Shown here piece by piece: positions 34,201 to 42,246 of a DNA stretch of 64,000 bases. The position numbers were made by a program, and so were the translations under genes. The DNA lies in NCBI GenBank assembly GCA_025920705.1, contig JAPDLJ010000001.1, positions 1 through 64,000 on the forward strand, written 5' to 3'. The notes beneath the pieces were generated by a model, which saw only the letters and a list, made by a program, of their open reading frames with translations, was not told the DNA's origin and searched no databases. This DNA is from Candidatus Jingweiarchaeum tengchongense (GTDB lineage Archaea; Nanobdellota; Nanobdellia; Jingweiarchaeales; Jingweiarchaeaceae). How positions within the stretch are numbered: the stretch's first letter is position 1; each line of letters opens with the position of its first letter.

Positions 34201-36380
34201 CGATAGATACAACAGAAATGATCCTTGTGAATTCAAGTGGTGATTTCTCAAACTGGACGATCACATATCCCCATAACTGGGGTTCTACATTGTTGAGGGG
34301 AAGATATGATGTGATAGTATACTCAATGGACAACACGGGTGCAATTAACAATGTGACTGGAAACTTCACAATACATGCAAACTTATCGATAATAATGAGG
34401 ACTGGAGCTAGTTCATATTTCCAAGGCGAAAATGGCATTATAAGATACAATGTATACGACTCAAATCAAATACCACTACAAAATGTGAGTGTTTGGATAA
34501 ATATTACAGATCCTGAAGGTAATCGATTGCAAATAATACCTTCCTCTCCATATATCACAAATTCAAACGGTACACTGGATTATTTGCCTCAATTTGAAAT
34601 CACTTCGGATGCGAAGCCTGGAAATTATACTTTAAGTTCATATTCCTCATTCTTTGACCCCATCACAAACACAAGTACAAACAAGATGAATTCAACAATC
34701 TTCTTCGTTTATCCGGTGCTTAGTGCTGATTTCATCACTGTGATCAATTGGTTTCCCAACAATTTGATGCGTTTTATAATATCTACCTATGAAAGAGGCA
34801 TACCCGCTGATCCTGAACAAATGAATTTGGTTGTTTATGACCCAAATTTGGTTGTATATATAAATGCTTCTTCGCTCAATAACTTTACAAGAAGGAGTGT
34901 TGGGTCTTACATTTTTGCGTACATGATGCCATCAAGTCCACCATTGGGACAATACACTGCCTTTCTGAATGTATCAAAAGATGGATTCAGGATTGAGAAA
35001 ACAATTGTCTTCAACGTGGTTCAGGGTCCCCAGTTGATTTTGTATGATATCATATTGATGCTCTTAAAGTCAGAGGTAAATCAAAGTGAAAATCTACCCT
35101 TTGAACTCACGATCATAAACAAAGGTAATGTAAATCAAGATGTTTATGTTGATTATTGGATAAGTACGAGCCCTCTTGGGATACCTTGTAGCAATTGCTG
35201 GGTTGCAAAAAATGCAGATGTTGTATTTGTACCGGTAAATTCGAGTGTCACGTTAAGTAGAAGTGCACCAATTTATTCAACACAAGCTCCAGGTACTTAT
35301 TATTTAAACACAAATGTGACTTATGGAATCAATTTTACTGATTCAAAGACGATCCAACAATCAAAGAGTTTTATTGTTAGAGGAGCCCAGCCAACGAATG
35401 TAACACCAATTACGAACATTACACCTCTCTTGATCATTCCAAATCCAAGAATAAGCATCATTGGTTATCCATCAGTTATTGATATTGAGAAAGGATGGAC
35501 AAAATATGTAAGTGTTGAAATTAAGAATGTTGGTAATACAAATCTAAATAATATTTCACTTCAGATTGCCGGAATTCCTTTTTCATGGTTTGAAATAACA
35601 CCAAGCTTAATTGGCATCTTGTATCCAGAAAATTCAACCACATTTTTGATAAAAATTTCTCCTCCAAGTGATACTGAAACGGCTGAATTCAACGTTACAT
35701 TGATAGTCACATCTGACTTGGCAAGTGATAGTAAAAGATTTGTTTTGGGTGTTTTTTCCACTTTACAAGAGATGTTAAAGAGACAGATAAGTAGATTATG
35801 GGAACAATATAATCTGGTGAGGGGAAAAGCGGGTGTTGCTTCAAGCGAAGGAAAAAATGTTACTGCTGTACTTGATCTATTAAACCAGGCAAAGATGGCG
35901 CTTGAGAATGCTGAGAACTATTTGAACATGAAGATGTACGATGAATGCATCGCTTCGATTGGAAGAGCTAGAGATTTGATAGATAAGGCTGAGCAAGCAC
36001 TTTTAATTGCTCCTGTCATACGTGTCATTCCGGAGAAACCAGTTGAAGTATTACCAAACTGGATTCCATACATATTTTCGTTCTTGTCACTACTCATTTT
36101 AATTATTGTTTTAACGATGATCATATTTTATTTATTAAAGAGAAAAAGAGAGGAAGAGATAAGACCTAGCATTGAAGAGATAAAAAGGGTTAAGGAAGTG
36201 ATTGAAAGGGAACCAAAAGATATACTTGAGAGAAAAAGGGATGCGATCAAAGAAGCATTAAAAGTGATTGAAAGGGAGCATAGGATGGGTCTATTATCAA
36301 CTGAGAGTTATGGTGAATTGAAAAGAAAGAATGAGGAGAAGCTAGCAATTATTGAAAGAAAACTTAAAGGTGAATATTGA
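31242..36380 (+). CDS. Large surface protein with C-terminal anchor and cytoplasmic coiled tail (1712 aa)
   Basis: A signal peptide (residues 1-24, ending FSKA) is followed by EWWNTSFHYRVPVNIS, the start of a DUF2341-like or related beta-sandwich domain. Then come many Ig/NEW3-like domains with dense N-x-S/T sites. Residues about 620-1030 match the supermodule of the giant protein (IAWMNPDG, GNDPVSNISF, NVSVPAGYAPGNYIGNI, NITINNTGN). A NEW3 domain is at about 1400-1497, a helical stalk at 1508-1592 (LLNQAKMALENAENYLNMKM), a membrane helix at about 1607-1635, and a 75-residue charged cytoplasmic tail ending in EHRMGLLSTESYGELKRKNE. Downstream of the coiled-coil gene by 9 nt and 13 nt before minD. 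Probably an archaeal envelope protein that works with the giant ATPase fusion. Confidence 0.9.
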   Translation: MLRSWKRLVILAIWCLFLISFSKAEWWNTSFHYRVPVNISTGNYNRTEWPIEIRINFTQLIYDLKGRYEIFDNNSIRVIEYDSDGYVINDNNGLGIVSQFDEDEDYDATYNAVGELVFLLNGTTPANTTRYFYIYFDTMENQKQPPSYQTNLTYVWDDEEFNVNNSIYRLWIDTLRNDNTSGIYKVNFTDGRLLTEIAPSGRTLEYVSYWNSTNQFMYNLSHQMKILYAGPVRIVVEQLGNESLWNSNVQTNQTKLRKKYVFYEKNQWIRINETLSNVHTTDIDRCSNDPTYIPGAPGTSDYIYALAIDARRGNFYGNAYVINDWVSVFNSSTAVGMGVILLYNSTPNYFVDYSDTWGRIGVQLDNTTIPINESISFSAILYFNNISSHSPIEELRNRVFAPVSISMGNASAWYINITTITNHDVYNRKEMVSIIANVTSDPWNLVNYVNATLDLNSLLMQLTYAGFKYYTGNYTFANNDTTGVWNITTIAYDSSWQFLNQSSKLINLTDIYNMNLTIRNKYGPISRKLITDVGIKNYRNDTNIVGIPQSNFSCNLTILEFSEIGNGLYNLNFTAPIEIGNYTLFCNINFNGNVGNSTDSYITEENKTQVSIELLPDNITATNITSTNSQIFEMNLTAINLRNGTAYKANITISLPTNWSATQTFFNCGDIAPSNNCTIYFNVTIPSKTHSGNYVVNATIAWMNPDGSINQTSDFSNVNVTSNITLYIPENELIAVVEHGRNMQIGNFTLNSLGNDPVSNISFSYQIAENISIIFTPSDISYLDSGESIVVFVNVSVPAGYAPGNYIGNITIDTENDGSKTLLLNIDVPLNRTWTRIPSACYKYIAAPVGFACNITINNTGNAELNFTIHPNATSDSMVNQTWPNVTSIFLEKQTSYVLPIFYNITGLNNGTFQTTYTITANQSDAIPQNLTTIVNITISLGPEINITIYPSLTEQMSDIVINASLYDRSYTGISWVKINVTRPNGTIDTTEMILVNSSGDFSNWTITYPHNWGSTLLRGRYDVIVYSMDNTGAINNVTGNFTIHANLSIIMRTGASSYFQGENGIIRYNVYDSNQIPLQNVSVWINITDPEGNRLQIIPSSPYITNSNGTLDYLPQFEITSDAKPGNYTLSSYSSFFDPITNTSTNKMNSTIFFVYPVLSADFITVINWFPNNLMRFIISTYERGIPADPEQMNLVVYDPNLVVYINASSLNNFTRRSVGSYIFAYMMPSSPPLGQYTAFLNVSKDGFRIEKTIVFNVVQGPQLILYDIILMLLKSEVNQSENLPFELTIINKGNVNQDVYVDYWISTSPLGIPCSNCWVAKNADVVFVPVNSSVTLSRSAPIYSTQAPGTYYLNTNVTYGINFTDSKTIQQSKSFIVRGAQPTNVTPITNITPLLIIPNPRISIIGYPSVIDIEKGWTKYVSVEIKNVGNTNLNNISLQIAGIPFSWFEITPSLIGILYPENSTTFLIKISPPSDTETAEFNVTLIVTSDLASDSKRFVLGVFSTLQEMLKRQISRLWEQYNLVRGKAGVASSEGKNVTAVLDLLNQAKMALENAENYLNMKMYDECIASIGRARDLIDKAEQALLIAPVIRVIPEKPVEVLPNWIPYIFSFLSLLILIIVLTMIIFYLLKRKREEEIRPSIEEIKRVKEVIEREPKDILERKRDAIKEALKVIEREHRMGLLSTESYGELKRKNEEKLAIIERKLKGEY

Positions 36381-36383
36381 TTT

Positions 36384-36389
36384 AGGTGA
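36384..36389 (+). promoter_or_regulatory. Ribosome binding site deciding the minD start
   Basis: aggtga just after the stop of the upstream gene lies 4 nt before ATG 36394. It favours this start over TTG at 36352, which would overlap the preceding gene and add residues outside the ParA/MinD family. Confidence 0.75.
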
Positions 36390-36393
36390 GCAA

Positions 36394-37104
36394 ATGGTAA
36401 GGATAATAGGTGTGATATCTGGTAAGGGTGGAGTTGGTAAGACAACGGTCGTTGCTAATCTTGGACTAGCGCTTACTACAAAATTCAATAAAGAAGTGAT
36501 AATCATCGATTGTAACATTACAACATCTCATTTGGGTCTATACTTTGGTTTACATAGCGTGACAACGACATTAAACAATGTATTAAGGGGAGAAGCGATC
36601 ATTGAGGATGCAATTTATATGCATGAAAGTGGATTAAAAATCGTTCCTGCCTCTTTGGCAGCACATGATTTGATTGGTGTTGACATCATCATGCTTGAAA
36701 AAACATTGGAAAGATTATTCGGAAAGGCTGATTTTGTATTATTGGATTCTGCGCCTGGTCTTGGTAGGGAGGCATATGGTACAATAATTGCGAGCAAAGA
36801 AGTAATAATGGTCACGATTCCATATTCACCAGCAATAATTGATTTAATCAGATGTAATCAAGTGATCAAGGAGCTTGGTCCAAGGGCCCTTGGCATCGTA
36901 TTGAACATGGTCACTAGGGACAGATATGAGCTAACGGAGGAGGAAGTAAGTAATATCGTTGGGTTACCTGTGATCGGATCGATACCATATGATAAAAACA
37001 TACTGAAATCCCTTGCATTGAGAACACCTTTACTTAACTATAAACCAAAATCTAGAGCAAGTAAAGAGTTCATAAAACTTGCGAATAGGATTTTAGAACT
37101 ATAA
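36394..37104 (+). CDS. MinD/ParA-family ATPase
   Basis: The 236-residue P-loop ATPase has the deviant Walker A ISGKGGVGKTTVVANLG at its very start (family signature KGGxGKT with the first Lys), followed by VIIIDCNITTSHLGLYFG and Walker B DFVLLDSAPGLGREA. These enzymes dimerise on ATP and position membrane or DNA-bound cargo. The C-terminus (ANRILEL) lacks an obvious long amphipathic membrane helix, so membrane binding is uncertain. It is the last gene of the giant-protein operon and its end overlaps the convergent coiled-coil gene by 6 bp. A role in placing the surface ATPase complex, as MinD homologues place archaella and chemosensory arrays in archaea, is inference. Confidence 0.92.
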   Translation: MVRIIGVISGKGGVGKTTVVANLGLALTTKFNKEVIIIDCNITTSHLGLYFGLHSVTTTLNNVLRGEAIIEDAIYMHESGLKIVPASLAAHDLIGVDIIMLEKTLERLFGKADFVLLDSAPGLGREAYGTIIASKEVIMVTIPYSPAIIDLIRCNQVIKELGPRALGIVLNMVTRDRYELTEEEVSNIVGLPVIGSIPYDKNILKSLALRTPLLNYKPKSRASKEFIKLANRILEL

Positions 37105-38190
37105 TCTCATTAATTCATCTTTTATTTTCTTTGCCTCATCTTCGAACATCTTCTGTAAGTTACTTACCTGTTCTCCTGTCTTTGAAATTTTTGTGTTTAA
37201 TTCATTTATTTTATCTGTGATCAATGTTATCTGCTGATTGAAATTCAAAATTTTCTCTTCATTTGCGGAGATCCTCTTGTTAATTTTGTCTATATCGTTT
37301 CCAAGTCTCTCAATTATTTCAGAAAACTTCTTGCCGTAATCCCTCATTTCGCTTTCCGTCTCCCCAATCTTCTGCACCGAAGCTTTTTGCTTCTCAATCG
37401 CCCCTTTCAATTCATCTATGTCCTTCCTTATGGAATCAAGCTGATCTGACACAAGTGAGAAATTAGATTGAAAATTCTTAAATAAATCTGCAATCTTTGC
37501 TTTACTCACTTCCTCTATGTGTTTTTGTAATTCTGTCTCAAATTTTGATGTCTCACTCTTCATTTCTTCTACTAATTTTTTTGCAATTGAAACTAATTCC
37601 TTCTCCACACGTTCCTTAACTGCATTCTTTATCCTTTCTTCCTTAAATTTGAAAATTTTTTTCAAATCCAATATTTCTTCATTTATTTTTTCAATTGCTC
37701 TTTTAGATTGTTTGGCTTCGTCTTGTAGTGTTGTGAGCGTCTCCTCAACCTTCAAAACTCTGTCCTGAACTTTTCTAATTTCTGTATGGGTATTTTTATA
37801 CTCATCGTCGCTTGCTTTCTTTATTTCGTTTATGAGCTTCTCTATATCTTCAAAACTTTTTTCTGTGGTAATTGCTTCTGGCTTTCTTTCTATTGGTATC
37901 ACTCCTTCTTGTTGTTGGACTTTCCTATTAAGAAGTTTTCTTGATATTGCATCAAGTTGGGAAGAAATTTGATTTATTTTTTCTGACTGCATGTTTGATG
38001 CATTTTTCAATTGTTGAATCTCTGGGAGTGAGGATAATGAATTCTCAATCTTCAATAATCTTTCATTCATCGCTGTTATTTGATTTCTTACTTCATCTAT
38101 CTCCTTCTGCCTCAAAGATTTTAACTTTCTCCTGAACTTCTCTTCTATTTTTTCATATTCCTTGATCCATTCTGGAATTTCTTCTTCCAT
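37099..38190 (-). CDS. Coiled-coil protein, 363 aa
   Basis: The protein starts MEEEIPEWIKEYEKIEEKFR and continues as long helical coiled coil with few breaks (a Pro-containing linker near VIPIERKPEAITTEKSF, about 95-112). There is no signal or membrane segment. Glu/Lys/Ile/Leu heptads run to the last residue (KKIKDELMRL). It is similar in style to the coiled-coil protein of the neighbouring operon (repeated DIDKINKRIS, ITDKINELNTKI elements), but no specific family is recognised. It converges on minD with a 6-bp overlap and diverges from the GTPase gene. A structural partner of the surface-ATPase locus is possible by location. Confidence 0.8.
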   Translation of the reverse strand: MEEEIPEWIKEYEKIEEKFRRKLKSLRQKEIDEVRNQITAMNERLLKIENSLSSLPEIQQLKNASNMQSEKINQISSQLDAISRKLLNRKVQQQEGVIPIERKPEAITTEKSFEDIEKLINEIKKASDDEYKNTHTEIRKVQDRVLKVEETLTTLQDEAKQSKRAIEKINEEILDLKKIFKFKEERIKNAVKERVEKELVSIAKKLVEEMKSETSKFETELQKHIEEVSKAKIADLFKNFQSNFSLVSDQLDSIRKDIDELKGAIEKQKASVQKIGETESEMRDYGKKFSEIIERLGNDIDKINKRISANEEKILNFNQQITLITDKINELNTKISKTGEQVSNLQKMFEDEAKKIKDELMRL

Positions 38191-38276
38191 AATAATTTAT
38201 TGTTTTAAAAACTTAAAACCTTTACTTACTACTCTATTTAGAAAATTTTATTATTGGTAGTAACAAATTAAAAAAT

Positions 38277-39107
38277 ATGCCTGCGAATTTACCACCTGAA
38301 TACTACAAAGCAGAGAAAGAATATAAAAAAATTAAAGGAACCAAGGAAAAGATAGAGTTCCTGAAGAAAATGATATCGTTAATACCGTTGCACAAAGGTA
38401 GCGAGAAGCATGTGGCACAGTTAAAACAGAGATTATCAAAGTTAAGAGAAAAGCTTGAGCGTGAAGAGGAGCAGAAGAAAATAGTCAGTAGAAAAAGTTT
38501 TGGAATAAAGAAAGAGGGTGCTGCCCAGGTTTGCTTGGTGGGATTACCAAACACTGGAAAATCGTTCATTTTGAATAAGTATTGTAATAAAAAGATTGAA
38601 TCGAGCGAAAAACCATTTGAGACAAAAATACCTCAAGTTGGAATGTTAGATTACAATGGGGTAAAAATACAGTTGATAGAAATACCAAGTTTCTTTGAGG
38701 GTTTTGCAGATAAAAATAGAGAAATGATGGCCATCATAAATAATTGTGATCTCGTAGTTGTTCTTGGAAACTATGAACCGATCGAGCGTGAATTTAAAAA
38801 AGCAAATATTAGCAAGAAAGTAATAAGAGCAAGTAGCAATGAAGTGATTGATGAGAAGATATGGAATTCGCTGGATTTAATTAGAGTATTCACAAAACCA
38901 GTTGGTAAGAAACCTGAAGATAAACCAATCACACTTAAAAAAGGATCAAATGTTTTTGATCTTGCGCAAAACATACATAAGGATTTTGTGAATAAATTCA
39001 AGTTTGCAAAGGTCTGGGGAAAGTCTGTAAAGTATGATGGTCAGTTCGTTGGTATGGACCATGTGCTCGAGGATGGTGACATTATAGAGTTCCATCTACA
39101 TAAGTGA
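38277..39107 (+). CDS. Reduced DRG/Rbg-family GTPase with TGS domain
   Basis: 276 residues against about 365 for archaeal DRG proteins. The N-terminal helical part (KHVAQLKQRLSKLREKLE) and G1 loop VCLVGLPNTGKSFILNK are clear, and the C-terminal TGS domain is typical (LIRVFTKPVGKKPEDKP, KVWGKSVKYDGQFVGMDHVL). Normal DRG proteins have DLPGLIEGA as G3, but here it is IEIPSFFEGF. A G4 NKxD motif is not found; the corresponding strand is VIRASSNEV. The S5D2L insert is mostly missing. DRG GTPases bind ribosomes and help translation. This protein may bind but not hydrolyse GTP, or be specialised; that is inference. Bud32 follows after 4 nt. Confidence 0.85.
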   Translation: MPANLPPEYYKAEKEYKKIKGTKEKIEFLKKMISLIPLHKGSEKHVAQLKQRLSKLREKLEREEEQKKIVSRKSFGIKKEGAAQVCLVGLPNTGKSFILNKYCNKKIESSEKPFETKIPQVGMLDYNGVKIQLIEIPSFFEGFADKNREMMAIINNCDLVVVLGNYEPIEREFKKANISKKVIRASSNEVIDEKIWNSLDLIRVFTKPVGKKPEDKPITLKKGSNVFDLAQNIHKDFVNKFKFAKVWGKSVKYDGQFVGMDHVLEDGDIIEFHLHK

Positions 39108-39111
39108 GAAT

Positions 39112-39714
39112 ATGGAAATTGGAAGAGGAGCTGAGGCGATATTGTTAAGAGAAGGTAATAAATTAGTCAAGCATCGCATAAAGAAAAGCTATAGGATTAG
39201 GGAGATAGATGAAGAATTAAGAAAAAGAAGAACAAAAAATGAGATGAAGCTCTTAAACGAAGCAAGAAGAATTGGTGTGAATGTACCAATGGTCGTGGGT
39301 GTCGATGAAAAAGAAATGAAGATAGAAATGGAGTTTTTGGAAGGAAAAGTGCTGAAAGAATGGTTGGATAAATTGGGGAAGGATAGGGAAAGCATTTGCA
39401 GAGAGATAGGGAGACAAATCGCATTGCTCCATAAGGCAAATATTATTCATGGAGATTTAACAACAAGTAACATGATTTTGAGTGATGGAAAAGTTTATTT
39501 TATTGATTTCGGGCTTGGTTTTTTTTCAAATAAAATTGAAGATAAAGCGTGTGACTTGCATCTCTTAAAAGAGGCATTGATAAGTGCGCATCACAATATT
39601 TGGAAAAAATGTTTTAATCTCATATTGAAGGCATACAAGAAAGAGCTTGGTAGCGAAGCTGATGACATATTCTTGAGACTTAAAGAAATTGGTAGTAGGG
39701 GTAGATATTTCTAA
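39112..39714 (+). CDS. bud32: Bud32 (KEOPS kinase/ATPase)
   Basis: The 200-residue small atypical kinase of the KEOPS complex stimulates Kae1 in tRNA t6A synthesis. It starts IGRGAEAILLR, keeps the ATP-site Lys (KLVKHR), catalytic HGDLTTSNMIL, metal-binding FIDFGLGFFS, and the family's C-terminal ending LKEIGSRGRYF (R/K-rich, GRxR-like). It is not fused to Kae1, which lies near 10.6 kb. The gene starts 4 nt after the reduced DRG GTPase, so the two form an operon. Cgi121 and Pcc1 subunits were not found in this window. Confidence 0.95.
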   Translation: MEIGRGAEAILLREGNKLVKHRIKKSYRIREIDEELRKRRTKNEMKLLNEARRIGVNVPMVVGVDEKEMKIEMEFLEGKVLKEWLDKLGKDRESICREIGRQIALLHKANIIHGDLTTSNMILSDGKVYFIDFGLGFFSNKIEDKACDLHLLKEALISAHHNIWKKCFNLILKAYKKELGSEADDIFLRLKEIGSRGRYF

Positions 39715-39814
39715 GTGTTTATAGGACAATGTTTATAAAATTGGATAATATCAAATGAAAAGCTGTAGATAAAATAAATAAAATATTTAAATATGTAAGT
39801 ATTGGAGTGATAGC

Positions 39815-40273
39815 ATGGCAAGAATACATACAGCAAGACATGGTAAACATGGATCAAAAAAACCGATAAAGAAGATACCGCCAAGCTGGCTTAGATACAA
39901 ACCTTTTGAAGTTGAAAAGTTGGTGGTTAAACTAGCAAAGGAAGGATATCAAAGTGCGCAGATAGGTAGTATTTTAAGAGACAAATATGGAATTCCAAGT
40001 GTTAAAAACATCACAAACAAAAAGATTACAAAGATAATGAAGGAAAATGAATGCTATTCAAAACTTCCTGAAGACCTAATAAATTTAATTAAAAAAGCTG
40101 TTAGGGTAAGAACGCATATTGAAAGGAATAAGAAAGACAAGGTTTCAAAGAGAAATCTAGTTCTAATTGAATCAAAGGTAAAGAGGCTTGAGAAATATTA
40201 TAAGAGAAAAGGTGTAATTCCAAGAACATGGACTTATGATCCGGAGAAAGCGAGATTGTTAGTTAGTGAATAA
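39815..40273 (+). CDS. rps15: Small-subunit ribosomal protein uS15
   Basis: The 152-residue archaeal-type uS15 begins [17 protein letters not shown] and contains [20 protein letters not shown] and the rRNA-binding helices ([37 protein letters not shown]) and the C-terminal [15 protein letters not shown]. The length matches archaeal S15. A ggagtgat ribosome site lies just before the ATG. It starts a run uS15-RecJ-like-eS1-CysS, overlapping or closely spaced, a common archaeal arrangement. Confidence 0.97.
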   Translation: MARIHTARHGKHGSKKPIKKIPPSWLRYKPFEVEKLVVKLAKEGYQSAQIGSILRDKYGIPSVKNITNKKITKIMKENECYSKLPEDLINLIKKAVRVRTHIERNKKDKVSKRNLVLIESKVKRLEKYYKRKGVIPRTWTYDPEKARLLVSE

Positions 40274-40274
40274 A

Positions 40275-41675
40275 ATGTCTATTTCTGATTTTAAATTAAG
40301 AATTAATGAAATTGCAAGGGAAGTGAATAAGTACTTAGAAAATGTTGAGACTGTGCGAGTCATATCTCACTACGATACAGATGGTATTTGTGCGGCAAGC
40401 ATCATTTGTAAGATGTTGCTCAGAAAAAACAAAAAATTTCATATCTCACTAATAAAGCAACTTGAAAAAGAAAAAATAGCTGAACTTGAGAAAGAAACCT
40501 ACAGTTTCTTTATTTTTACTGATTTGGGTGCTGGACAAATTGAAAATCTGATAAATCTATCAAAGTCAAGTAAAATACTCATACTCGATCACCATCAATT
40601 AAAAGATTCTATCAACAATGAAAACATAATCCATATAAACCCACATTTATTTAACATCGATGGTTCAGAAATATCTGGTGCAGGCGTATCTTATCTGTTT
40701 ACTAAAGAAATTGATGAAAAAAATTCAGATTTGGTCCATCTTGCAATAATTGGAGCTATAGGTGACAGACAGGAAAAAGATGGTAAATTCTTTGGAATCA
40801 ATGAGATGTTATTAAGCGAAGCAGTCAATTCAAATATAATGGAAGTGAAAAAAGGACTGAGAATTTTTGGTAGAGTATCCAGACCCATACACATTGTTTT
40901 ACAGTATTCAACAGATCCATTTATCCCTGGCGTTTCTGGAAATGAATCTGGTGCTGTACGTTTCCTCTCAGACATTGGGATAAAGATAAAGGATGAAAGT
41001 GGACGCTGGAGAAGAATGTGTGATTTGAGTGAAGAGGAAGAAAGAAAGTTAGTCACTGCTGTTATAATGCGCAGGTTGGATACTTCGGAAAAACCTGAAG
41101 ATGTGCTTGGAAATGTTTATACGATTAAGGGTGCATCTGACATTCTTTCTGATGCACATGAATTTTCATCTCTGCTAAATGCTTGCGGCAGGATGAACTC
41201 AGCAAGTATTGGGGTAATGCTCTGTATTGGAAGCAATGGAAATTTGATTGAGAATGTGAGAGAAATAATGCAACAATATAAAATCAAGATACTAAACGCA
41301 TTGAATTGGGTATTGGAGAATTTGAATAACAAAGAAAGGATAATCACAACAGATAAATGTTTTTATATCATTGGTAAAGGAGACATAGACGATAACATTA
41401 TCGGTACAGTCTGTTCAATCATACTTGAATCTGGAACAATAACAACAAAAAGGATAATCGTGGGTTTTGCAAACAGGGAAAATAAAGTTAAAGTTTCTAT
41501 AAGATCTAAGGATGAATATGTGAACATTGGAAAAATATGTGGCCAAATTGCAAAAAAATTAAACTTTGAAGGTGGAGGTCATAAACATGCCGGTGGAGCT
41601 AGAATAAATTTAAATAGTGAGAAAGAGTTTATAAATGAGTTTGAAAAGTATTTAAATGAAGATTTACAGAAATAA
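40275..41675 (+). CDS. RecJ-like DHH-family phosphoesterase
   Basis: The 466-residue protein has DHH-DHHA1 motifs in order: HYDTDGICAASIICKM, FIFTDLGAG (DxG), ILDHHQLKD, IGAIGDRQE, and the C-terminal GGGHKHAGGARIN. Archaeal RecJ-like proteins of this type act as GINS-associated single-strand nucleases or as RNA exonucleases. Its position between uS15 and eS1, common in archaea, is consistent with this group but does not settle DNA versus RNA. The GTG at 40266 inside the uS15 gene is an alternative start; ATG 40275, 1 nt past the uS15 stop, is preferred. Its 3' end overlaps eS1 by 20 nt. Confidence 0.9.
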   Translation: MSISDFKLRINEIAREVNKYLENVETVRVISHYDTDGICAASIICKMLLRKNKKFHISLIKQLEKEKIAELEKETYSFFIFTDLGAGQIENLINLSKSSKILILDHHQLKDSINNENIIHINPHLFNIDGSEISGAGVSYLFTKEIDEKNSDLVHLAIIGAIGDRQEKDGKFFGINEMLLSEAVNSNIMEVKKGLRIFGRVSRPIHIVLQYSTDPFIPGVSGNESGAVRFLSDIGIKIKDESGRWRRMCDLSEEEERKLVTAVIMRRLDTSEKPEDVLGNVYTIKGASDILSDAHEFSSLLNACGRMNSASIGVMLCIGSNGNLIENVREIMQQYKIKILNALNWVLENLNNKERIITTDKCFYIIGKGDIDDNIIGTVCSIILESGTITTKRIIVGFANRENKVKVSIRSKDEYVNIGKICGQIAKKLNFEGGGHKHAGGARINLNSEKEFINEFEKYLNEDLQK

Positions 41676-42246
41676 AGTGAAGAAAATGGTAAAGGCACTG
41701 AAGACAAAGAAAAAAGAATGGTATACCATACATGCACCAAAAGTATTTAATGAGATAGAGATAGGTGAAACGCTTGCTGATGATCCAAACAAAATAATTG
41801 GTAGGAGTATATACACAAACATTAGCAATTTGATTGGTGATTTCACAAAGGATTACATGAAGCTCCGATTGAAGATAAATGAAATTAAGGACCATGATGC
41901 TTATACAATCATTGACTCATTCATGCTCGCAACCCCATATCTGTTAAGATTAATTAGGCGAAGAACTTCTAAACTTGATATCGTTGAAAAGGTGGAGACT
42001 AAAGACAATAAGAAACTTGTGGTCAAGACATGGCTCATCACGTTCAGAAAAACACAAGCACCAAAGAGAACAAAATTAAGAAAGTTTTTTGTGACTGAGA
42101 TAAAAAAGATTGCAAAAGAGAATACATACGATGCGCTGATTCTTAACATTATAACAGGTAAAATACAGAAGGACTTGATGAATAAAATGAAAGTAATATA
42201 TCCATTAAGACATTTGGAAATTAGGAACACCAAATTATTAAAATGA
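41656..42246 (+). CDS. rps3ae: Small-subunit ribosomal protein eS1 (S3ae)
   Basis: This 196-residue protein reads as archaeal eS1: [38 protein letters not shown], then the core [20 protein letters not shown] and [13 protein letters not shown] at the end. It starts 20 nt before the RecJ-like stop. A downstream start at [10 protein letters not shown] (41686) would avoid that overlap and is also possible. It overlaps cysS by ATGA. Confidence 0.93.
   Translation: MKIYRNKVKKMVKALKTKKKEWYTIHAPKVFNEIEIGETLADDPNKIIGRSIYTNISNLIGDFTKDYMKLRLKINEIKDHDAYTIIDSFMLATPYLLRLIRRRTSKLDIVEKVETKDNKKLVVKTWLITFRKTQAPKRTKLRKFFVTEIKKIAKENTYDALILNIITGKIQKDLMNKMKVIYPLRHLEIRNTKLLK

Noticed and set aside
36352-36393. TTG start for the MinD-like protein overlapping the upstream gene
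   Set aside because: The ribosome site aggtga and ATG 36394 give the usual MinD start one residue before VRIIGVISGKGGVGKT.
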